Of a stretch of DNA of 64,000 bases, positions 9,188 through 17,671 are shown piece by piece (positions within the stretch are counted from its first letter, which is position 1; every line of letters begins with the position of its first letter). The translations under genes were made by a program, and so were the position numbers. The notes under the pieces are model-generated. The model searched no databases and was not told the DNA's origin. It worked only from the letters and a program-made list of their open reading frames with translations. The stretch covers positions 478,323 to 542,322 of the forward strand of contig NZ_KK366007.1 in assembly GCF_000686725.1 (NCBI RefSeq), in the 5' to 3' direction. The DNA is from Clostridium akagii DSM 12554. GTDB lineage: Bacteria > Bacillota > Clostridia > Clostridiales > Clostridiaceae.

Positions 9188-9565
9188 ATGGAAAATATAT
9201 CATCGATAAAAGATAATGTGGACTCTCTATTTAAGAACTTGGAAAGATTTTTAAAAACTGAAACTGTGGTTGGTGAACCAATTGTGGTTGGTGACATAAC
9301 ATTAGTACCAATTATTAGTGTGGTGTTTGGATGTGGAACAGGTGAGGGGCAAGCTGATAAAAAGCAAGGGGCAGGAGGCGGACTTGGCGCGGCAGCAAAA
9401 GTTACTCCGAATGCTATAGTTGTGATTAAAGATGATAAAGTTACACTGCTACCTATTAATGGTAAAAGCAATTTAGATAATTTACTTGATATGGTTCCAG
9501 GGATACTTTCAAAAATTAAAACAAAGAAGCCGGAAAAAGTAAAATCAGAAGTAAATAATAAATAG
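9188..9565 (+). CDS. ytfJ: GerW family sporulation protein YtfJ
   Basis: A 125-residue protein with the GerW/YtfJ pattern: PIVVGDITLVPIISVVFGCGTGEG, a glycine/alanine-rich linker, then a strand-rich tail (AIVVIKDDKVTLLPI). In Bacillus the family is a forespore protein involved in germination. AGGAGG lies 7 bases before the ATG. It follows ytfI, probably as an operon. Confidence 0.92.
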   Translation: MENISSIKDNVDSLFKNLERFLKTETVVGEPIVVGDITLVPIISVVFGCGTGEGQADKKQGAGGGLGAAAKVTPNAIVVIKDDKVTLLPINGKSNLDNLLDMVPGILSKIKTKKPEKVKSEVNNK

Positions 9566-9724
9566 ATAACTAAGACCTTGAACAAATAATTTTATATTGG
9601 TATAATAGTTTGAAATTGTGAACACTATGGAGAAATTATGGTGGCATTATGAATATATTTTTGTCCACTTAATAGGATGAAAGTATATTTTTTTTATAAA
9701 ATAATAAATTAGGAGTTGTATTCG

Positions 9725-10204
9725 ATGGATGAGATTCTTGAGATTCTTGAAAAAAACAGTAATTATACTGTAGAACAAATAGGAAAAATGACAGGTAGAA
9801 CTGTGGAGGAAGTTAGCCAGGCAATAAAAGAATATGAAGAAAAAAATATTATTGCGGGATATTCTGCATTAATAAATTGGGATAGTACTAGTAAAGAATC
9901 AGTACTTGCACTTATTGAAGTTAAAATAACACCTCAAAGAGGGGTAGGTTTTGATAAAGTTGCTGAAAGAATATATAAATTTCCAGAGGTTAAATCCTGC
10001 TATCTAATGTCAGGCGGTTTTGATTTAACAGTTATTATCGAGGGAAAGACTATTAAAGAAGTTGCCCTTTTTGTAGCAGAAAAACTTGCAGTTCAAGAAT
10101 ATGTTTTAAGTACAGCTACCCATTTTGTTTTAAAAAAATATAAGGACAAAGGAATAATATTTAAGGAAAAACCAGAAGATGATAGGGAGGTTACTTTTAT
10201 ATGA
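9725..10204 (+). CDS. Lrp/AsnC family transcriptional regulator
   Basis: A 159-residue regulator with an N-terminal winged helix-turn-helix (about 10-60) and a C-terminal RAM ligand-sensing domain (FDLTVIIEG...). The ATG at 9725 is chosen over TTG at 9716, with AGGAG 9 bases upstream. Its stop overlaps the ATG of the aminotransferase (ATGA), so the two are translationally coupled, as in the yugG-alaT pair of Bacillus. It probably regulates that aminotransferase in response to an amino acid. Confidence 0.88.
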   Translation: MDEILEILEKNSNYTVEQIGKMTGRTVEEVSQAIKEYEEKNIIAGYSALINWDSTSKESVLALIEVKITPQRGVGFDKVAERIYKFPEVKSCYLMSGGFDLTVIIEGKTIKEVALFVAEKLAVQEYVLSTATHFVLKKYKDKGIIFKEKPEDDREVTFI

Positions 10205-11370
10205 AGCTAGAAGATATGATATTAAACAGAGTAAATAATATGCCACCTTCAGGAATAAGAAAATATTTTGATATGATATATGACATGGATGATGCCATAT
10301 CACTTGGCATAGGTGAACCAGACTTTGTAACCCCTTGGAATATAGTAGAAGCAGGTATTTATTCCTTAGAGAAAGGACATACCCATTACTCTGCTAATGC
10401 AGGTATTGCTGAACTTAGAAAGGAAATATGTAAATCATTAAGTAAAAATTATGGCCTAAATTATGATTATAATGAAGAAGTTATTGTAACCGTTGGTGGA
10501 AGTGAGGGTATAGATATTGCTTTAAGAGCACTTGTAGGACCAGGGGATGAAGTAATAATTCCAGAGCCTAGCTTTGTAGCCTATAAAGGATGTACAGCGT
10601 TTACTGGAGCTAAAGCTAAAATTATAAATTTAAGAGCAGAAGATGAATTTAAGCTTACACCGGAACTTTTAGAGGCTGCATTAACTTCAAGGACTAAGGT
10701 AGTAATAATTCCTTTCCCAAACAATCCCACAGGAGCTATTATGACAAGAGAAGAACTAAGCAAGATAGTTGATATATTAAAAGGAAGAGATATAATAATA
10801 TTGTCAGACGAAATATATTCAGAACTTACCTATGGTAATAAACATGTATCTATAGCAAGTTTTCCAGAAGTAAGAGATAAAACTTTAGTGATAAATGGGT
10901 TTTCTAAAGCGTATGCTATGACTGGCTGGAGACTTGGATATGTATGTGGAAATAAAATATTAATAGATGCAATGAAAAAGATACATCAGTATGCAATAAT
11001 GTGTGCACCTACTACGGCTCAATATGCAGCCATTGAAGCTTTGAAAAATGGTGAAACCTCAGTTTACGAAATGACTAGCGAATATAACAGAAGAAGACGC
11101 GTAATTGTGTCAAGTTTTAAAAAAATGGGGCTTCAGTGTTTTGAGCCTTTAGGTGCATTTTATGTATTCCCATGTATAAAATCCACGGGACTAAACTCTG
11201 ATGAATTTTGTGAAAAATTGTTAAAGCAAGAAAAGGTTTTAGTTATACCAGGAAATGCCTTTGGTGAATGTGGAGAAGGATTTGTTAGAGTGTGTTACTC
11301 TTCTTCCATGGATAACATATTAGAATCCATGACAAGAATTGAAAGATTTATAAAACAAATAAAGAGATGA
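10201..11370 (+). CDS. PLP-dependent class I/II aminotransferase
   Basis: A 389-residue fold-type I enzyme. The PLP lysine is in NGFSKAYAMTGWRLGY. PNNPTGAIM and SDEIYSELTY are the usual cofactor-contact motifs, and an arginine near the C-terminus (GFVRVCYSSS) would bind the substrate carboxylate. Its context with an Lrp-type regulator resembles the alanine aminotransferase AlaT (YugH), but aspartate or aromatic specificity cannot be excluded. Confidence 0.9.
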   Translation: MKLEDMILNRVNNMPPSGIRKYFDMIYDMDDAISLGIGEPDFVTPWNIVEAGIYSLEKGHTHYSANAGIAELRKEICKSLSKNYGLNYDYNEEVIVTVGGSEGIDIALRALVGPGDEVIIPEPSFVAYKGCTAFTGAKAKIINLRAEDEFKLTPELLEAALTSRTKVVIIPFPNNPTGAIMTREELSKIVDILKGRDIIILSDEIYSELTYGNKHVSIASFPEVRDKTLVINGFSKAYAMTGWRLGYVCGNKILIDAMKKIHQYAIMCAPTTAQYAAIEALKNGETSVYEMTSEYNRRRRVIVSSFKKMGLQCFEPLGAFYVFPCIKSTGLNSDEFCEKLLKQEKVLVIPGNAFGECGEGFVRVCYSSSMDNILESMTRIERFIKQIKR

Positions 11371-11583
11371 CATGAGAGCACATGGTAGTATGAATGAAGT
11401 AATTACAGATAAGCAGAAAGTACTTGCAAAGTAGATCTATATTTTTGAATACTAACTTTTGGGTGCATTTTAACTTTGTATTTTGCATAAGGTTTAATGT
11501 ATAAGGATTGGCTAATTAAAGCTAAATTTATTTATGTGTTGTTTAATAATTCATTTATCCCCATAAAACAAGGAGGAGAAATC

Positions 11584-12729
11584 GTGAATATATTAATTAT
11601 ATCTTCAAATAACACTGGATCTGGACATAAAAGCATAGCTGAAGCATTATTGGAGCAATTTGATAAACTTGAAAATGTTAATGCAAAGGTTATTGAAGGA
11701 TTTAACACAAATGGAACTTTGGGAAATACAGTAAGTAAATCATATGGATTTTTAACTAGGAGAGCAAGAGTATTGTGGAAGGCTGTTTGGAATATTTCAT
11801 TAAAAAGGCCAGAACTTATAATAAAATTGACTGAAAAAACTATGGAAAAAAACTTCATAAAGATATTAGACATGGAAAAACCTGATCTCATTTTATCAAT
11901 TCATCCTAATTTTAATGGCCCAGTTTTAAATATATTGTATAAAAACGGTTATAGAGTACCATTTGTTACGTTAATTGCTGATTTAATAAGTATAACTCCC
12001 TTATGGGTAGATAAAAGGGCAGATCTTATAATATGTCCAACAGAAGAAGCTAAAGATAAGTGTATTGGATTTGGAGCTTTAGAATCAAAAATTAAAGTTG
12101 TGAAATTTCCTGTGCGTTCAAGATTTTACAACTTGAAACATAAAAATGATATTATTATTAGTGATAAATTTCAAAAAAACATAGAATTTTTACTTATGAG
12201 TGGAGGAGAAGGTGTTGGAAATTTAGGTAATATAGCAGAAATACTTCTTGAAAACTTTAATTGTAAGGTGAAAATTATTGCTGGAAAAAATACAATATTA
12301 AAAAATAAACTTGAAAACAAATATTCTAATAAGTATGGGGATAGACTTGAAATTTATGGATATGTTACAACTGTCAATAGGCTTATGCAAGATGTTGATG
12401 TATTGATTACCAGGGGAAGTCCTAATGTTTTGATGGAGGCTGTTGCTTCAAACTTACCTGCAATAATAACAGGGGCATTACTTGGGCAAGAAGAGGAGAA
12501 TTCTTATTATATAGAAAAAAATAATTTGGGTATAGTATGCCGTGATTATAATAATATAAAAGCTACAGTTGAAGACTTGTTTGCCTCAGATGGTAAGCTT
12601 ATCGATGATATAAAAAAATCACAGAGGGAATATACAGATAAAGAATCAACAAAAAAAACTGTGGACTTTGTGGTGAGGCTTGCTATAGAAATTGGTCAAA
12701 GTGAGAAATATAGTGCTAAACTGGGATAG
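11584..12729 (+). CDS. UgtP/MGDG-synthase-like glycosyltransferase
   Basis: A 381-residue GT-B protein. The N-terminal domain begins NILIISSNNTGSGHKSIAEAL, the MGDG synthase signature. The C-terminal domain has MSGGEGVGNLG and TRGSPNVLMEAVASNLPAI followed by GQEEENSYYIE. Relatives add sugars to diacylglycerol or related lipids at the membrane. The usual PGG donor motif is replaced by RGSPN, so the acceptor may differ. The GTG at 11584 has AAGGAGG 8 bases upstream and is preferred to the ATG at 11497. Confidence 0.82.
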   Translation: MNILIISSNNTGSGHKSIAEALLEQFDKLENVNAKVIEGFNTNGTLGNTVSKSYGFLTRRARVLWKAVWNISLKRPELIIKLTEKTMEKNFIKILDMEKPDLILSIHPNFNGPVLNILYKNGYRVPFVTLIADLISITPLWVDKRADLIICPTEEAKDKCIGFGALESKIKVVKFPVRSRFYNLKHKNDIIISDKFQKNIEFLLMSGGEGVGNLGNIAEILLENFNCKVKIIAGKNTILKNKLENKYSNKYGDRLEIYGYVTTVNRLMQDVDVLITRGSPNVLMEAVASNLPAIITGALLGQEEENSYYIEKNNLGIVCRDYNNIKATVEDLFASDGKLIDDIKKSQREYTDKESTKKTVDFVVRLAIEIGQSEKYSAKLG

Positions 12730-12764
12730 TGTAAGAAAAATTTTATTTACGAACAGGAGAAAAT

Positions 12765-13031
12765 ATGCTGAAAATATGGGGAAAGGTTATAAAAAACAAC
12801 AGAATGATAAAAGAAACTGTGGTAATTTCTGATATAGAAGGGTCTTACCAGGAGAATTTGAAAGCCTGCATTAAAGAACTGTGTTATAAACTTGATATTT
12901 CAAAACCTTATTGGTTGTCCCCAAATGTTAAAGAATATAATAATAGAAGAAGAACTACATTCAACCAAAATCATTTTATTGACCAAATTGACTTTGATAA
13001 ATTTATAATTCAACAAATAGACTTCATCTAA
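12765..13031 (+). CDS. Small conserved-type hypothetical protein
   Basis: 88 residues with a clean AGGAG site 6 bases before the ATG. The sequence has KPYWLSPNVKEYNNRRRTTF and ends in repeated IDF blocks; there is no membrane segment or cysteine cluster. It follows the glycosyltransferase by 35 bases and precedes a strong terminator, so it is the last gene of that transcript. Function unknown. Confidence 0.7.
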   Translation: MLKIWGKVIKNNRMIKETVVISDIEGSYQENLKACIKELCYKLDISKPYWLSPNVKEYNNRRRTTFNQNHFIDQIDFDKFIIQQIDFI

Positions 13032-13061
13032 GGGGCATTTGTAAGGTTCCAGATATCAAAC

Positions 13062-13115
13062 AAAAGAAGATACCTCCCAATGATTTTTTAATCATTGGGA
13101 GGTATCTTCTTTTCT
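13062..13115. terminator. Bidirectional terminator
   Basis: A stem of about 23 bp (AAAAGAAGATACCTCCCAAT.. and its complement) with a six-base loop and flanking A and T runs. It serves both the plus-strand gene ending at 13031 and the minus-strand aspartokinase. Confidence 0.9.
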
Positions 13116-13180
13116 GATCAATTTTTGTGAAGTTACCAAACAATCATCAGAACCTGTACGTGCAAAGGCAAAATTGTCAC

Positions 13181-14389
13181 TTATTTTTGGCTACTAGTGC
13201 AAAATTCCCTATGAAGTGCATTTACGGCTTTATGAGCAAGATCAGTTTTTACAAGGCACCATATTGTTTCATGGGAGTCGGCGGTTTGCAAAACATCAAT
13301 ATTTTCATGTCTTAAGGTTTTTACGATTTTTGCCATGACACCAGGTTTACCAGCCATTTTATTTCCAATAAGAGAAATTTTACTGCAATTTTTTTCACAA
13401 GAGTATTTTAAATTTAAAACTTTAGTAACTTTATCAAATCTAATAAAATCATTTTTGTCTATGGTAAAAATACTTTCTTTAGGGAATACATTGATTAAAT
13501 CTATGCTTATTTTATCTTCAGCTAGCAAATCAAGTATAGTAGAATAATTTTCATTTTCATCATTGCAAGAGGCAGAAAATTTAATTTGGACTCTATTGTC
13601 CATTTGAGTTATTCCATCGATGAAATTATTACATTTATCATTACAAGTAGCACTTATTAGTGTGCCATTGCTACTATTAAGGGTATTCTTAATAATCAAA
13701 GGTATATTTCCACGTGCAGCAATTTTAACTGCTCTTGGGTGTATAACTTTAGCACCTTGGTCTGCAAATTGGTAAACTTCTGAGTAGCTTATCTCTTCAA
13801 TTAGGGAAGCTTCTTTTACAACTCGAGGGTCAGCTGTCATTATTCCATCTACATCTGTGTAGATTTCAACTTTTTTTGATTTTATAGCTAAGCCAATGAG
13901 GCTCGCAGTGACATCACTTCCACCTCTACCTAAGGTTGTTAAATATCCATCTTCACTTAAACCCTGAAAGCCTGCAACTACTGGGACTTTACCTTCATTT
14001 AAGATTTCGAGTATTTTTTCAGGATTAACTCTGAGAACAGTAGCATTGCTAAAGTTACTGTTTGTAATTATTCCAGCTTGACCGCCTAAAAGTGGCACAG
14101 CTTTAATTGATTTTTTATTTAAATCATTACTCATTACTACTGTACTTATAATTTCTCCACAACTCATAAGTAAATCACATGCTTGTAAATTATCATTTTT
14201 AAAATTATTATCTAGTAAGGAAAGTAGCGTATCAGTGGCATAAGGGTCACCACTCCTTCCCATGGCAGAAACTACAACCACGGGCATGAAACCATCTGCA
14301 ATAGCTTCTAAAACCTTCTCTGTTACCATAAATCTTCTATCTTCAGAGGACACAGAAGTGCCACCAAATTTTTGTACCACTATTTTCAT
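13181..14389 (-). CDS. lysC: Aspartate kinase, monofunctional
   Basis: A 402-residue enzyme that phosphorylates aspartate, the first step to lysine, threonine and methionine. KFGGTSV is at the N-terminus, TLGRGGSDVTASLIG and EIYTDVDGIMTADPR lie in the kinase domain, and two ACT domains follow (GITQMDNRVQIKF.. and ISLIGNKMAGKPGVMAKIV). The ATG has AGGTTACC-type spacing from a weak site. It is divergent from metA, which is in the same pathway. No lysine riboswitch was recognised upstream. Confidence 0.93.
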   Translation of the reverse strand: MKIVVQKFGGTSVSSEDRRFMVTEKVLEAIADGFMPVVVVSAMGRSGDPYATDTLLSLLDNNFKNDNLQACDLLMSCGEIISTVVMSNDLNKKSIKAVPLLGGQAGIITNSNFSNATVLRVNPEKILEILNEGKVPVVAGFQGLSEDGYLTTLGRGGSDVTASLIGLAIKSKKVEIYTDVDGIMTADPRVVKEASLIEEISYSEVYQFADQGAKVIHPRAVKIAARGNIPLIIKNTLNSSNGTLISATCNDKCNNFIDGITQMDNRVQIKFSASCNDENENYSTILDLLAEDKISIDLINVFPKESIFTIDKNDFIRFDKVTKVLNLKYSCEKNCSKISLIGNKMAGKPGVMAKIVKTLRHENIDVLQTADSHETIWCLVKTDLAHKAVNALHREFCTSSQK

Positions 14390-14715
14390 AGGTAACCTCC
14401 AATTATTTCAAATAGAGCATCACTTAAACAAAAAATACTATTATAATGAGTATTTCTTTCGGATGATGCCTAATATTTATTTTCTTCTTATATTATTATA
14501 TATGCAAACCATGTAAAATGAGTTGCATATAATGCTATAAATATTGCAAATAATGCTTTTTGAAATCTGAAAAAAATATAGGATTTTCAGTAGTTATTTT
14601 TGTGAAGAAGTCAGGGCAGTATTGAAGTAGTTAATGATTTGATTTATAATTTTAGGTATGTATACATTTATTATAAATTAAAAATCAATTTATGTTTGAA
14701 AGGAGATGGGTCTTT
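14390..14715. other. Divergent lysC-metA intergenic region
   Basis: About 325 bp between divergent genes of the aspartate pathway. No SAM, T-box or lysine riboswitch could be made out by eye, only AT-rich sequence. The metA ribosome-binding site AAAGGAG is at its right end. Confidence 0.5.
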
Positions 14716-15633
14716 GTGCCAATAAATATACCAAATGAACTCCCTGCAACTGAAATTTTAAATAGTGAAAACATCTTTGTTATTAATGAGGCACGTGCGT
14801 CTAAGCAAGATATACGACCATTGAGCATAGCTATAGTGAACTTGATGCCGGTTAAAATAACTACTGAGACTGAAATATTAAGACTTTTATCTAATTCACC
14901 AATTCAGATAGATATAACTTTAATCAATACAAAAACTCATTTTTCAAAGAATACATCTGAAGAACACCTAATAAAATATTATGAAACCTTTGATAATATA
15001 AAAGATAATAAATATGATGGACTTATAATAACAGGAGCTCCCATAGAGCACTTGGATTTTGAAAATGTGGATTATTGGAATGAAATTGAAGAAATTATGG
15101 AATGGAGCAAATCAAATGTTTATTCTACTTTTCATATATGCTGGGGTGCACAGGCAGGACTTTATTACCACTATGGCATACCCAAATATCCACTTTGTGA
15201 GAAGAAAAATGGCGTTTTTAAACATAGCATAAACAAAAAAAATGTTAAACTGCTTCGTGGATTTGATGATACTTTTTATGTACCACATTCTAGACATACA
15301 GAGGTAAGAAGAGAGGATATAGTAAAAGTGCCTGAACTTGAAATACTTTCTGAATCTGAAGAGGCAGGTGTGTATATAGTTGCATCAAAAGATGGACGAC
15401 AAATTTTTGTCATGGGACATTCGGAATATGATGCACTGACATTGAAAGAAGAATATGATAGAGATATCTCAAATGGTTTTAAAATAAACATACCACAAAA
15501 TTATTTTCCTAATGATGATCCTACCTTGGCACCAGTTGTAAGATGGAGAGGACATGCTAATTTATTGTATTCTAATTGGCTTAACTATTATGTTTATCAG
15601 GAAACGCCTTATAAATTAAATGAAATTGAGTAA
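14716..15633 (+). CDS. metAA: Homoserine O-acetyltransferase MetA
   Basis: 305 residues, beginning [10 protein letters not shown] as in the family. The catalytic cysteine is in [13 protein letters not shown], and HSRHTEV carries the catalytic histidine. Residue 111 (GAPIE) is glutamate, the residue that in Bacillus cereus MetA selects acetyl-CoA; enterobacterial succinyl-CoA enzymes have glycine. So this should acetylate homoserine for methionine synthesis. The GTG at 14716 fits the family start and has AAAGGAG upstream. Confidence 0.94.
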   Translation: MPINIPNELPATEILNSENIFVINEARASKQDIRPLSIAIVNLMPVKITTETEILRLLSNSPIQIDITLINTKTHFSKNTSEEHLIKYYETFDNIKDNKYDGLIITGAPIEHLDFENVDYWNEIEEIMEWSKSNVYSTFHICWGAQAGLYYHYGIPKYPLCEKKNGVFKHSINKKNVKLLRGFDDTFYVPHSRHTEVRREDIVKVPELEILSESEEAGVYIVASKDGRQIFVMGHSEYDALTLKEEYDRDISNGFKINIPQNYFPNDDPTLAPVVRWRGHANLLYSNWLNYYVYQETPYKLNEIE

Positions 15634-15753
15634 TTAGGTACTATAAAATTTGGGATAACACAATAATAAAATTTGAATATAATATTTAATAGAGAAAGTT
15701 TATGATGCAATAAGATTAAAAGTACATAGCAATAAAAAAAGGAGTGTTTTATC

Positions 15754-16323
15754 ATAAGCACTTATCAAAAATATATAAAAGATTTTAATATAAATCTTTT
15801 ACAATGCACCGTTTTAGGCAAAGGACATAATGGAATTGTATACTTACTACCTGATGGAAAAGTGATGAAGGTATGTATCACGGAAAGTAGCTGTAGGGGG
15901 GAATATTATATTTTAAACAAGGTTAATGGAAATAAATATTTTCCTAGAGTATACGGAATGAGTGGAAACTATATGATTAGAGATTATGTTGGTGGTGAAT
16001 CACTAAGCGATTATGTTAAAGAATATGGATTTAGTGAAAGTTTGGCTAGTAAGATGATTTTGTTACTTGAAGAATTTGATAAACTAAAATTCACCAAACG
16101 AGATATACGCTGTAAGGATATATTTGTGGAGCCAGATGGGAATCTTAGAATAATTGATCCCAAAAAAAGTTTTTCAAAGTATAGAGATTTTCCAAGACAT
16201 CTATCCAAAGGACTAAAAAGACTAGGGGTACTTGACGACTTTATGAAGGTTCTAAAAAATGAGTGTCCTGAAAAATATAGAATGTGGAATAAAAAAATAT
16301 ATAAATATATAAACAGTCTTTAA
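15754..16323 (+). CDS. Small protein-kinase-fold protein, probable AUA start
   Basis: In-frame translation from ATA at 15754 gives 189 residues. It includes a glycine-rich loop LGKGHNGIVYLLPDGKVMKV, KFTKRDIRCKDIFVEPDGNLRIIDP (a catalytic-loop-like segment with R-D) and a basic C-terminus, as in RIO-like or CotS-type kinases. A perfect AAAGGAG site lies 9 bases before this ATA, and there is no ATG, GTG or TTG in frame before ATG 15862. Starting at 15862 would remove the whole nucleotide-binding loop. Either AUA is used as a start or the start codon is mutated. The target is unknown. Confidence 0.65.
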   Translation: MSTYQKYIKDFNINLLQCTVLGKGHNGIVYLLPDGKVMKVCITESSCRGEYYILNKVNGNKYFPRVYGMSGNYMIRDYVGGESLSDYVKEYGFSESLASKMILLLEEFDKLKFTKRDIRCKDIFVEPDGNLRIIDPKKSFSKYRDFPRHLSKGLKRLGVLDDFMKVLKNECPEKYRMWNKKIYKYINSL

Positions 16324-16351
16324 AAATATAGTATGGCATAAAAGGCTAACT

Positions 16352-16408
16352 AAGGCATCTGAAAAAAACAGGACAGCATAGGTGGTCATTGTTTTTTGAA
16401 GATGCCTA
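16352..16408 (+). terminator. Long hairpin after the kinase-like gene
   Basis: Arms TAGGCATCTTCAAAAAACA-like (19 bp) flank a 19-base loop. It probably ends the kinase-like transcript before sbcD. Confidence 0.5.
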
Positions 16409-16515
16409 CGACTTTAGATGAATATTTAAATATCAAGAGGCAAGTTTTATTAAAAAATTGGTAAAATCATTCGGTGTACAAGTTAATACACTAGATATTA
16501 AAAGTAGGTGTTTTT

Positions 16516-17670
16516 ATGAGAATTCTACATACTGCGGATTGGCATATAGGTAAAATTGTTAATGGGGTACATATGACAAAAGATCAAGAGTACATACTAG
16601 AAAAACTAATCCAGATAATAAAAGAAGAAAAGCCAGATGTAATTGTTATCGCAGGAGATTTGTATGACAGGAGTATACCACCAGTGGATGCGGTAGAACT
16701 ACTAGATTCTACATTCTCAAAAATATTGCTGGAACTTAAAGTACCTATTCTGGCCATTGCCGGTAATCATGACAGTGCTGATAGGGTAAGTTTTGCTAAT
16801 AAAATTTTAAGGGACAAAGGACTTTATATAGAAGGAAAATATAATGGAACTGCGGCTAAGGTAACATTAAAAGATGAATATGGCCCTTTGAATTTTTATT
16901 TAATTCCATATTCCGATCCTGCAGAGGTGAGAGAAACTCTTCGGGATGAAGGCATAAAAACTCATGATGATGCTATGAAAGCTATAATTAATAGAATTGA
17001 GTTGGATACTTCAGAGAGAAATGTAGCGGTGGTACATGGTTATATAACAGGAGCCGAGGCTCTTGAGCAAAGTGACTCTGAGAGACCATTGTCAATTGGA
17101 GGCACAGATTTTGTAGATGTAAATTATCTTTCATCTTTTAACTATGTAGCAATGGGGCATTTACATGGAAATCAGAAGGTAAGTAAAGAATACATAAGAT
17201 ATTCTGGTTCTATATTAAAGTATTCATTTTCAGAGGTGAATCATAAAAAGGGTGTAACTATTGTAGACTTAGATGGTAGTGGCAGTGCTAAAATAAGTTT
17301 TAAAGAACTAGTACCATTAAGAGATATGAGAAGGATTAAGGGTGAGCTAAGTAAACTCTTAGATCTCAATATTTACAAAGATACCAATGTACAAGACTAT
17401 TTGCATGTGGTATTAACAGACCAAGGTGAACTTATTGATCCAATAAACAAGCTTAGAGAGGTATATCCCAATGTATTATCTCTTGAAAGATTTGATAGAA
17501 AAAAAAGTAGTGAAATCACTAGAACTTCAGCAGGTATATCAGTGAAAGAAAAAAGCAAATTAGAACTTTTTCGTACTTTTTATACCAATATCACGGGAAA
17601 TGAATTTTTAGAAGAAAAGGAAGAAATTATAAAAGTAGTTATTGAGGAAGTAGAAAAGGGGGAAAGATAA
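16516..17670 (+). CDS. sbcD: Exonuclease SbcD (Mre11-type nuclease subunit)
   Basis: A 384-residue calcineurin-like phosphoesterase with HTADWHIGK, AGDLYDRSIPP, AGNHDSADR, VVHGY and GHLHGNQ metal-ligand motifs. With SbcC it cuts hairpins and protein-blocked DNA ends. AGTAGGTG precedes the ATG. The next gene, sbcC, begins 2 bases after the stop, so the two are cotranscribed. Confidence 0.96.
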   Translation: MRILHTADWHIGKIVNGVHMTKDQEYILEKLIQIIKEEKPDVIVIAGDLYDRSIPPVDAVELLDSTFSKILLELKVPILAIAGNHDSADRVSFANKILRDKGLYIEGKYNGTAAKVTLKDEYGPLNFYLIPYSDPAEVRETLRDEGIKTHDDAMKAIINRIELDTSERNVAVVHGYITGAEALEQSDSERPLSIGGTDFVDVNYLSSFNYVAMGHLHGNQKVSKEYIRYSGSILKYSFSEVNHKKGVTIVDLDGSGSAKISFKELVPLRDMRRIKGELSKLLDLNIYKDTNVQDYLHVVLTDQGELIDPINKLREVYPNVLSLERFDRKKSSEITRTSAGISVKEKSKLELFRTFYTNITGNEFLEEKEEIIKVVIEEVEKGER

Positions 17671-17671
17671 A

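Noticed and set aside
14390-14715. A lysine, SAM or T-box leader between lysC and metA
   Set aside because: None of the conserved core elements of these leaders could be found by eye on either strand.
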